DNA from: Suilimivivens sp009774465
GTDB taxonomy: Bacteria; Bacillota; Clostridia; Lachnospirales; Lachnospiraceae
Direction: 5' to 3'
NCBI GenBank assembly: GCA_947382645.1
Contig: CANDAE010000001.1
Coordinates: 159,635 to 223,634, forward strand
DNA: 64,000 nucleotides
Positions within the stretch are counted from its first letter, which is position 1. Each line of letters begins with the position of its first letter. The translations under genes and the position numbers were made by a program. This document shows, piece by piece, positions 17,946-25,257 of this stretch. A model generated the notes under the pieces. That model searched no databases. It saw nothing but the letters and a program-made list of their open reading frames with translations, and was not told the DNA's origin.

Positions 17946-19391
17946 TCAGTCTTTCCACTGTACCATAATACCATCCAAATCATACCATTCCACATCCGCA
18001 TCCGCATTCGTATCTTCAAACCACACATCCTGTACCAGACTTTCACTGTAGACCCGCGTGGACATCGTCACTTCCCCGCCATTGACAAATATTTCTATGG
18101 ACGAGGTATCCGAAAACACGGCGAGGCTTTTGAGACTTTCCAGCAAGGTCGTTCTCCTCTTTCTTTTGCAGCCGCTTTTCCCCAGGCAGAGGATAAGCGT
18201 CCCGCTCTTATAAACCAGCTTTACGTCCTCCCGTAGCCAGAGCGACATAGCCTCTGCCTGTCCACAGAACTTAAGGCGCAGTTCAAAACAACAATCTTTT
18301 GTCTTCTGGCGTCCAAATGCCCTCAGTGTAGTATGCCTCTGATTTTTTCGAAGCTGTGCCATTTCCTCCAAAGGGTTTTGCAACAGCTTTCCAGCCCTGA
18401 CAGTAAGGACTCTTGGCATAGCCAGCGCATGAATCCAGCCCTGGTCTGCTGTCACCTTATTATCATAATCCGCATCCGGCATTCCCATCCACGCCAGCAA
18501 AATCCTTCTACCACGCTCATCCTCAAAGGTCTGCGCCGCATAAAAATCAAACCCTTTATCCAGTTCCTGAAATTCACCCAGTTCAAATCTCCCCTTCCGT
18601 ACATCCTGCTCCGCTGTAAAATAGCCGCATTGGTATATATTCTGATAGCAATGTTCCTTTTCAGGCATTCCCTGAGGGCAGACCAACAAAAAGGGGTGCC
18701 CTGCAACTGTAAACAAATCCGGACATTCCCACATATATCCAAAATCCTTCTGTGCATCCATCCGTTGAACATAAGTCCAATGCTCCAGGTCTTTCGAACG
18801 AAACAGCAGTGCACATCCCTTATCTTCGTTATCTCTCGCCCCCAGCAACATATAATAACTGTCCCCTTGGGCAAAGACCTTTGGATCTCGTACATGCCTT
18901 GTCATATCCTGCGGATAATCACTGTGGCTTAAGACAAGTTCTTTTTCTCCTGCACTCATCCCATCGGCGCTTATTACATGAATTGTATTCTGCTCACGCC
19001 CCTCCATGATATAATCATAATTCCCGTCAGTCAGCTTCACATTTCCTGTATAAAAATAATGCACCTGATCATCCTTTACAAACGCAGAACCGCTATAAAC
19101 CCCGTCCCGATCCCATACGCAGTCCGGGAAGAGAAAAGGTTCCTCTTCCCGGAAATGCACCCAGTCTCTGGTAGTATAATGCCCCCATATCTTCGTTCCC
19201 CAGCCGGCCAAAAACGGCGTATACTGAAAATATATATGATACACCCCTTGAAACTGGCACAATCCGTTTGGGTCATTTATCCACCCGGCAGGAGGCATCA
19301 AATGATACCTGAGGCGGTTGTCGTCTGCCCTTGCCTGCATTCGCATATCCTTGTATTTCGGATAATTTTTGTCATACCATTCTCTGTCCAT
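17946..19391 (-). CDS. Glycoside hydrolase family 32 (sucrose-6-phosphate hydrolase / fructosidase)
   Basis: A 481-residue enzyme splitting sucrose 6-phosphate or a related fructoside. The GH32 motifs are clear: WINDPNG (nucleophile Asp near residue 40), RDPKVF (near 168) and ECPDLF (acid/base Glu near 222). A C-terminal beta-sandwich follows (SSIEIFVNGGEVTMSTRVY). There is no signal peptide, so it acts in the cytosol on sugar delivered phosphorylated by the PTS. The gene begins 20 bases after the PTS gene. Start chosen at 19391 (MDREWYDK), with AGGGAACGG upstream. Confidence 0.93.
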   Translation of the reverse strand: MDREWYDKNYPKYKDMRMQARADDNRLRYHLMPPAGWINDPNGLCQFQGVYHIYFQYTPFLAGWGTKIWGHYTTRDWVHFREEEPFLFPDCVWDRDGVYSGSAFVKDDQVHYFYTGNVKLTDGNYDYIMEGREQNTIHVISADGMSAGEKELVLSHSDYPQDMTRHVRDPKVFAQGDSYYMLLGARDNEDKGCALLFRSKDLEHWTYVQRMDAQKDFGYMWECPDLFTVAGHPFLLVCPQGMPEKEHCYQNIYQCGYFTAEQDVRKGRFELGEFQELDKGFDFYAAQTFEDERGRRILLAWMGMPDADYDNKVTADQGWIHALAMPRVLTVRAGKLLQNPLEEMAQLRKNQRHTTLRAFGRQKTKDCCFELRLKFCGQAEAMSLWLREDVKLVYKSGTLILCLGKSGCKRKRRTTLLESLKSLAVFSDTSSIEIFVNGGEVTMSTRVYSESLVQDVWFEDTNADADVEWYDLDGIMVQWKD

Positions 19392-19410
19392 TTTATATCC
19401 GTTCCCTTTT

Positions 19411-21222
19411 CTATAATAGTACAGCCACAACCGCATGGTCTGCCATACCGTCCAAATCTACAATCTTTAAGCTTCGCCCTTCCGCCACCTCTGAAATAAT
19501 CATCAATAGCTCCGTGGAATATCCTTCTTTTTCTATCAACTGCTTATCAAAACGCAGCAAAAGTTCACCCGCTGCCACCCTCTGCCCTTCCTTTACCAGT
19601 ACAGTAAAGCCTTTTCCTCTCAGATTCACCGTATCTACTCCACAATGAAGCAATACTGCGGAACCGTCCTCCAACTCCAACCCCAAAGCATGACCCCCGG
19701 GATAAATAAAAGCCACCGGGCGCACTCTTCCATTGGCAGGAGCCATTAGTTCAATCGTTCCCGTAAACTGCTGCTGCGCATCCGGCTGTATTTCCGGCTG
19801 AAGTTCTTCTGCAGGCTCTTCCTTTTTCCCCATAATCTTGCCCAGAAACGCTGCACAAATAAAGCCGCCGGCCAGCGCAAGTATATGAGCAATCACATAA
19901 TTTACATACCCGTTATTCTCCGGATTCACAATTGCAATCCCAGGAAGAGCCGTTGTGCCAAACCCTAAAGACGTTAAATTTGCAAAATATACATATATGC
20001 CGCCCACAGCGCCACCAATACATCCGCCTGCCAGCGGATAGCGGTATCTTAAGTTCACACCAAAAATTGCCGGCTCGCTGATCCCAAACAGCGTAGAGCA
20101 GAAGCTTGGGATACAAAGTTCCCTTGCCTTTACATTTTTCCAGTTCAGTGCCAGATATGCAAGCACAGCGCCCCCCTGCCCCATCAGCGCAACCGACATC
20201 AAAGGGTTGATAAAATTAAGTCCCGTAGTCGCAATCAGCTGCGCTTCTACTGCGCCGATAATATGGTGCAGACCGGTAATCACAATGATCTGCTGAAGCC
20301 CTCCGAACAACGCATAGCCAAATACACCTAAATGTTCCGTAGCCCATACCAGTCCTCCTGTAATACCGTTTGAAAGAATCCTGCCCATCGGTCCCACGCA
20401 AGTAAACAGCAGCACCGTAGAAAGAAAAACTGTCAGCATCGGTGCCAGCAGAAGTTTTATGGCGTCCGGAACTTTTTTATTAAAAAACAAATCCAGCTTT
20501 GCCACGACAAATCCCATCATCAAAGCAATAATGATCCCGCCCTGGAATCCCACCAAAGCTACATTCAGCCCAAACAAATGAAGTACCTCCGGTTCTACCG
20601 TACCAGCGCCTACTGAGTACGCATTTGCCAGGGAACTATCCAGCATAATAGCGCCCATTACCATGCCAAGCACTGGATTTCCTCCAAACCGTTTGACAGC
20701 GGAATAACACACTGCTATAGGCAGAATCGCAAAAATTCCGGTGGATGCCAGACTTGTCAGCTTGTTTAGGGCATACAAAGTTTCATTGTTTTTAACAATT
20801 TCCAGATTTCCCAACACTCCTGTAAGTCCCATGAGAAGGGCTGCTGCCAAAATTGCCGGCATAATTCCAATAAACACATCCGACAATGCCTTGACCACTG
20901 CCTGAACCGGATTCTGCTTCTTCGCACTCTGCTCTTTTAAATCACCCAAAGACATATTCTGCGTATGTGTGTATTCTGCAAATACTTCATATACATCATT
21001 TACAAGCCCTGCTCCGAAAATCAACTGAAGTTGATTTCCTGCGATAAAAGCTCCCTTAACTTTGCTGACATCTTCCAGCTTTTTCAAGTCCGCCTTGCTG
21101 TCATCCTGCAATACAATACGTAAGCGGGTAGCACAATGCGCCGTCCCCTGAATATTGTCCATGCCACCTACCAGCTTTGTGATTTCCTTTGAAATCTCAA
21201 GGTATTCCTCTCTTTTACTCAT
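19411..21222 (-). CDS. PTS transporter EIIBCA, sucrose / beta-glucoside family
   Basis: A 603-residue single-chain phosphotransferase permease. The EIIB domain (residues ~1-90) has the phosphorylated Cys in AHCATRLR. The EIIC membrane domain (residues ~100-450) has about ten helices and GITGGLVWATEHLGVFGYALFGGLQQI and FGISEPAIFGV. The EIIA domain at the end has the phosphorylated His in LLHCGVDTVNLRGKGF. It imports and phosphorylates a disaccharide; with the GH32 enzyme next to it, sucrose is the likely substrate. Start at 21222 with AGGAGG. Expressed from the operator-flanked promoter at 21244-21332. Confidence 0.95.
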   Translation of the reverse strand: MSKREEYLEISKEITKLVGGMDNIQGTAHCATRLRIVLQDDSKADLKKLEDVSKVKGAFIAGNQLQLIFGAGLVNDVYEVFAEYTHTQNMSLGDLKEQSAKKQNPVQAVVKALSDVFIGIMPAILAAALLMGLTGVLGNLEIVKNNETLYALNKLTSLASTGIFAILPIAVCYSAVKRFGGNPVLGMVMGAIMLDSSLANAYSVGAGTVEPEVLHLFGLNVALVGFQGGIIIALMMGFVVAKLDLFFNKKVPDAIKLLLAPMLTVFLSTVLLFTCVGPMGRILSNGITGGLVWATEHLGVFGYALFGGLQQIIVITGLHHIIGAVEAQLIATTGLNFINPLMSVALMGQGGAVLAYLALNWKNVKARELCIPSFCSTLFGISEPAIFGVNLRYRYPLAGGCIGGAVGGIYVYFANLTSLGFGTTALPGIAIVNPENNGYVNYVIAHILALAGGFICAAFLGKIMGKKEEPAEELQPEIQPDAQQQFTGTIELMAPANGRVRPVAFIYPGGHALGLELEDGSAVLLHCGVDTVNLRGKGFTVLVKEGQRVAAGELLLRFDKQLIEKEGYSTELLMIISEVAEGRSLKIVDLDGMADHAVVAVLL

Positions 21223-21243
21223 CTTTTTCCTCCTTCTCATTTT

Positions 21244-21332
21244 GGAACCGGTTCCTTTATAAAAATATTATATAATTAATAAAATTTTCGTCAATATCTT
21301 TTAGTAAAATAATTTAATTTTAGAACCGGTTC
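21244..21332 (-). promoter_or_regulatory. Sucrose operon promoter with two LacI-type operators
   Basis: Minus strand -35 TTGACG (21289-21294), 16 bases, -10 TATAAT (21267-21272). Palindromes GGAACCGGTTCC (21244-21255, just after the start point) and GAACCGGTTC (21323-21332, upstream of -35) are centred 78 bases apart, about seven and a half helical turns. AACCGGTT is the classic half-site pair of LacI-family repressors, and the repressor gene is next door. Looping repression is inferred. Confidence 0.9.
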
Positions 21333-21400
21333 CAAAATTAGGGTATTAATTTTATGCAATATTCACAATTTTTTCAGCAGCAGGGGCTCCCCAAATTCCC

Positions 21401-22393
21401 TTATGTTCTGTCTGCTACGCTTTCCCGTTCTATCAAGGCATACGAATTGACCAGTAACTTGCTTACCGGTTTTTTTTGCACCATCTGCAGCATCATTTCC
21501 GCACTGATTTCCCCCCAGTTCTCCAAATCCAGACGAACCGTGGTAAGGGGCGGTCTAAGAAGTTCGCTGGTTTCATAATCGCCAAAGCCAGTGACCGAAA
21601 CCTCGTCCGGAATCCGTATCCCTTTTTGGTACAGTACCTTATACACACCTCCTGCAATCCGATCCGTAGCACATACCACCGTATCCGGCCATATCCGGCG
21701 GTCAAACAATTCCCTTGCTGCCTTCACTGCATCCTGGTAAAAGAAGCCTGCCTCTATAACCTCCATATTTTGGACCCCAAATTCCTTAAGTCCGTCAATC
21801 ACTCCGTGCTTCCGTTCTTTTCCTACTGCCGGATCCTGTTCACTGACCCAGATGCCCGCCACCCGGGACGCTCCCTTTTTTCCAAGATAACGCCCAATCT
21901 CTAATCCTGCATGATAATCATCATTAATCACGGAATTTCCCTTCCTGTATCTCTGCCCTAAAAACAGAATCGGTATGTCTGCTTTTTCCACGGTTGCTTC
22001 GTGTTTTTCTGTAACGCTGGATGCCAAAACCATAATTCCGTCCGCATTGATATTCTTTAGCCGTTCAATGCTTCTGATTTCCTCATCCAAGTCATTTCCC
22101 GTATGCATAATCAAGGGCGTATAATCATGCTTTTTTAAGTATGCGACAATTGCCTCAACCAGCCCTGGTGTCGTAACAGAATCAAAGCCCGGAACAATCA
22201 GACCTATGATCCGACTGCTTTTTGCACTGAGCCTGGCAAATACATTCGGTTCATAATGATATGCGTCTATGACTTTCTTTATCTTCCGCCCGGTTTCCTC
22301 CCGGACACTTCCCCCATTCAAATAACGGGAAACTGTACTTTTTGCGACACCGGATAACTCCGCAATGTCGTAAATTGTTAATTTTTTTTCCAT
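21401..22393 (-). CDS. LacI-family transcriptional repressor of the sucrose operon
   Basis: A 330-residue regulator. The N-terminal helix-turn-helix and hinge are standard (TIYDIAELSGVAKSTVSRYLNGG), followed by a periplasmic-binding-protein-like effector domain (IIGLIVPGFDSVTTPGLVEAIVAYL ... AGIWVSEQDPAVG ... VSVTGFGDYETSELLRPPLTTVRLD). It would bind the AACCGGTT sites between its own end and the PTS gene and release them with sugar or sugar phosphate. It has its own promoter (22497-22525) with a hairpin in the leader. Same strand as the operon it controls. Confidence 0.93.
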   Translation of the reverse strand: MEKKLTIYDIAELSGVAKSTVSRYLNGGSVREETGRKIKKVIDAYHYEPNVFARLSAKSSRIIGLIVPGFDSVTTPGLVEAIVAYLKKHDYTPLIMHTGNDLDEEIRSIERLKNINADGIMVLASSVTEKHEATVEKADIPILFLGQRYRKGNSVINDDYHAGLEIGRYLGKKGASRVAGIWVSEQDPAVGKERKHGVIDGLKEFGVQNMEVIEAGFFYQDAVKAARELFDRRIWPDTVVCATDRIAGGVYKVLYQKGIRIPDEVSVTGFGDYETSELLRPPLTTVRLDLENWGEISAEMMLQMVQKKPVSKLLVNSYALIERESVADRT

Positions 22394-22425
22394 TGATTGT
22401 GCTTCCCCATTCTTCGGACAGCAAA

Positions 22426-22462
22426 AATCGGAGAAAAAATCTTTCCTTTTATCCCTCCGATT
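22426..22462 (-). other. Leader hairpin of the LacI-type gene, terminator-like
   Basis: In the minus direction AATCGGAG (22455-22462) pairs with CTCCGATT (22426-22433), followed by three more T residues. It lies between the promoter and the start codon, so it may attenuate repressor expression. The 21-base loop is long. Confidence 0.45.
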
Positions 22463-22496
22463 GCTTCCGCCATATCCATACTATTGAATGCTTTAT

Positions 22497-22525
22497 ATTT
22501 TACTGTAAATCACCGCCAAGGTCAA
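22497..22525 (-). promoter_or_regulatory. Promoter of the LacI-type repressor gene
   Basis: Minus strand TTGACC (22520-22525), 17 bases, TAAAAT (22497-22502). No AACCGGTT site is found here, so autoregulation is not indicated. Confidence 0.75.
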
Positions 22526-22593
22526 CCGCCAAATTTTCATGCCATATAGCCAATTGATGATAAATGAGTTTCAAGTGACTTTCAGTCGCCCCA

Positions 22594-23265
22594 ACCCGTA
22601 AAACGGGCAATGTCGTCAACTTAAAATATATCAAAAAGATGTCCGAAAACACTTGACAAATCAGTCAAAAATTGTTGCCTCGCTTTGATTACATGTTTAA
22701 TGCGAGGTACTTTTTATGAATACAAAACTTTTGATATCCATTTTGCAATTTTCCAACAGTCTTATCACATCAGAGGATTTCCTGATAAGGCACCGCAACG
22801 GCAATGCTTTTACACGTTCAGGAAAATTCTCTTTTTCTAACCTGATCTATTTTGTACTCCAGGCTGTTTATAAATCTATCCCCATAAACTATTCCCGGTT
22901 TTTAGACAGTTTCTCATCTGGGATACCCTTCTGAGGACATGTTCCGTTACCTGAACTCCAAAGGCATCCTGTTCCTTATGCGCCTGCCAAAGACCTTCCG
23001 AAAAGCCATATCAGAACAGGAAGATGATCTGTTCACATACCCCGCTTCCCGCAACAAGACCTTTTACGTTCATCCGCATCCATATGCAGCGAGATGCTAT
23101 GCCGGATAGTGGAGGAATCATGACCGGAGAGATATTGGACTGTTTAAAATCGACAGTCCTACTTGGGATGCAGTTAATTATAAAAATGAACTTAATCACC
23201 AGTTGCCACACTGCTTTTTTGAAGAAAATATGCTTAAGTTGACGACATTGCCCGCATAGCGGGTG
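22594..23265 (+). mobile_element. Decayed IS4-type insertion sequence with inverted terminal repeats
   Basis: The two ends carry a perfect 21-bp inverted repeat (22604-22624 and 23234-23254; core CAATGTCGTCAACTT). Each arm is capped by a small CCCG/CGGG hairpin. Inside are pieces of a transposase in different frames. At ~670 bp it is about half the length expected of an intact element, so the transposase has been internally deleted. No clear target duplication was found. It marks the left edge of the accessory island. Confidence 0.75.
22716..23254 (+). pseudogene. Transposase remnant (DDE, IS4-like)
   Basis: Three fragments. 22716-22934 encodes an N-terminal part with LIRHRNGNAFTRSGKFSFSNL, like the DNA-binding start of clostridial IS4 transposases. 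From ~22931 a second frame reads SEDMFRYLNSKGILFLMRLPKTF, a piece of the DDE core, up to a TAG near 23110. From ~23131 a third piece reads DIGLFKIDSPTWDAVNYKNEL and runs into the right inverted repeat. The catalytic acidic triad is not complete, so it cannot be active. Confidence 0.72.
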
Positions 23266-23344
23266 GTTTAACGTTGAGTACATTTCCGTTTCTCTGCCCC
23301 GAAACTCCAATGCACTCAACAGGGTCTATCCGACCCATAAATTA

Positions 23345-23385
23345 AAATGCGGGGCTTACGCCTGATCACAGCGTTCCCCGCATTT
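23345..23385. other. Long-loop hairpin downstream of the TIR gene
   Basis: AAATGCGGGG (23345-23354) pairs with CCCCGCATTT (23376-23385), with an inner ACGC/GCGT pair. It lies ~60 bases past the stop of the TIR gene on the minus strand and probably ends or protects that transcript. There is only a short T tract. Confidence 0.6.
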
Positions 23386-23442
23386 ATACTGTCAAAGATG
23401 AGATCATATCATGTTCCTGAGGTTCGTATATCCATTGTTATA

Positions 23443-24000
23443 CTATGGTTGTCCTCCTATGGCAGCTTTTATCGCCTTCCGAATTTTTTCTCCCGCTTCT
23501 TCTATCCCCTTATCAATGTGAATATAAAGAATGCCGCTCAAATCGGAGGGAATATCCACATTCCCCTTTACCAGGACGATCACCCGCCCACTTTTTCTTC
23601 CAAGCTTTCCAATAAAATAGCCCAACTCAAAAATAACATTCTGGCGTGCCCGCATGCTGGCATCATTCATAAAATCGTCAGGCGTCAGTAAAGCAAATAC
23701 AAGCCCTGCATGTTCCGTCTCCTCTTCAAAGCTTTCAATGATCGTTCTTCCACTGCTGGCAATTTCAGACAAAATAATCGGTTCGGGATACCCCAAGATG
23801 TTCTGTAAATAATCCTTTAGCTTGTACCTTAGCACTTCATCATGTCCATGCACAATAAAAATTTTTTTATTGTCTAATAAAGGTTTTTTCGCTTCAATCA
23901 AATCAGTCTTTTGCGATTTTTCATATTTGTCCAAATTGACTTGTATGTGCGTCCCAATTGCATTTATTCCGCTTTTGCTACTTTGCTCAATCTTAATCAA
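23443..24000 (-). CDS. TIR-domain effector, CAP12/Pycsar-like
   Basis: A 185-residue protein. Residues ~45-180 match the TIR-like family found in CBASS and Pycsar effectors: KKIFIVHGHDE, SSGRTIIESFEEE, LLTPDD, and RARQNVIFELGYFIGKLGR, with the putative catalytic Glu in the last motif. In that family the domain cleaves NAD+ to kill or arrest infected cells. The first ~22 residues are not part of TIR and hold QSSKSGINAIG, nearly copied from the end of the upstream TPR protein (QSTVSGKNVIG). The start is a TTG overlapping the TPR stop by four bases, with GGAG 11 bases upstream; no other usable start exists before the domain. Confidence 0.88.
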   Translation of the reverse strand: MIKIEQSSKSGINAIGTHIQVNLDKYEKSQKTDLIEAKKPLLDNKKIFIVHGHDEVLRYKLKDYLQNILGYPEPIILSEIASSGRTIIESFEEETEHAGLVFALLTPDDFMNDASMRARQNVIFELGYFIGKLGRKSGRVIVLVKGNVDIPSDLSGILYIHIDKGIEEAGEKIRKAIKAAIGGQP

Positions 24001-25112
24001 TTTATATTCATCTCCAAACCAATAACATTTTTCCCGCTTACAGTACTTTGATTTACAGTAACATACTTATCTCCACCAACAATCGCTCCGGCAAATGTAG
24101 TAATCAGGTATGGACCACACTTAGAAACAATGGTAAGCACCGCATCCTGCACCTTAAACAAAAAGCTTCTCGACAACTCGTCATAATCCTTCTTTAAGTC
24201 ATCTAATTTTGCCTTTAGCTGTTCCACTGTGAAATCTCCTATAAAAGCACGCATATCGTAAAGCTTAAGCAAAATTTCTTTATCATATTCATTACTATTT
24301 TTGATATAGAAAACAATCTTATCTAAGATATTGGCACATTCCTTATAAGAACCCATCGCCAGCAAAACTGACGCTTCATTATACAACGCATCTATGATAT
24401 ATCTATTCTCACCCAAAAGCTCAATATCCAAAAAAGCCTGGTAAAAAAGCTGTGCACTGCCTTCATAGTTATTATTCAACGCCAGAACATTTGCAATCGC
24501 CTTATGGGCACAAAATTTTAAATATGGATCGTAGAAACCCTCCTTCTCTACCAACAGCTGAGCCTGTCTGGCAGTTGTATACGCCTCTCCCCATTTTTTG
24601 TTTATCAGGCAAATTCCTGTCATATTAATCAATGAAACTACTCTTGCTGCCGAATAATCCACTAAAGATCCTAAATAATAGACCCGCATGGACGTTTCCA
24701 TTGCCTCCTGAAACTTTTTCTGTAACATATAAAATATGGACTTATTTAGCAGGCTTCCGACTTCTTTTTGGTTCAAACCCGGAACATGATAGGCGCGAAT
24801 TTTCCTTTCCAATGCCGTCAGATAATTATCTTTATAAACATTATAATTATCAACGGCAACTCCCATTGTAATACGGAACATATCGGGTGGAAGTTCTGAC
24901 GCTGGCAAAAGCAAAACCATCGGAACGGGGATTCCTTCTGCCTCTAATTTATTCCTCAGTTGTTCCGTTGCATGAATCAAGTCATCCGCCCATCCAGGCG
25001 ATTCCTGTCCTGTCAGCTTATCCCAAAGTCCCCTCCTATCTTTTGTTGACAAAACCTGCACAGCCTTAGTTCCTAATTCTATCTGAATTAAATTAGCATC
25101 AAATTGAAACAT
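23997..25112 (-). CDS. TPR-repeat protein paired with the TIR effector; C-terminal signalling motif
   Basis: A 371-residue protein. Residues ~100-290 are helical repeats of TPR type (for example AARVVSLINMTGICLINKKWGEAY, ALYNEASVLLAMGSYKECANILDKI). The N-terminal ~95 residues match nothing I know. A hydrophobic stretch (VLTIVSKCGPYLITTFAGAIV, residues ~325-345) is followed by a Gly/Asn/Ser-rich tail, VNQSTVSGKNVIGLEMNIN. This tail has the same pattern as the TIR protein N-terminus. The genes overlap by four bases. I infer a sensor or scaffold that recruits the TIR effector through paired motifs. Confidence 0.75.
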   Translation of the reverse strand: MFQFDANLIQIELGTKAVQVLSTKDRRGLWDKLTGQESPGWADDLIHATEQLRNKLEAEGIPVPMVLLLPASELPPDMFRITMGVAVDNYNVYKDNYLTALERKIRAYHVPGLNQKEVGSLLNKSIFYMLQKKFQEAMETSMRVYYLGSLVDYSAARVVSLINMTGICLINKKWGEAYTTARQAQLLVEKEGFYDPYLKFCAHKAIANVLALNNNYEGSAQLFYQAFLDIELLGENRYIIDALYNEASVLLAMGSYKECANILDKIVFYIKNSNEYDKEILLKLYDMRAFIGDFTVEQLKAKLDDLKKDYDELSRSFLFKVQDAVLTIVSKCGPYLITTFAGAIVGGDKYVTVNQSTVSGKNVIGLEMNIN

Positions 25113-25257
25113 AGGTTTCCTTCTTTCTTATGCACTAACTCTTTTGTTTAAGTCATTATGGGTGAAAGCAAATATATGCTTATAAAAATTTTACCATTTA
25201 TTACCAGCCAAAACAATATACCTATCATGCGCTTTAGTATTACCTATTAGTTACCAC

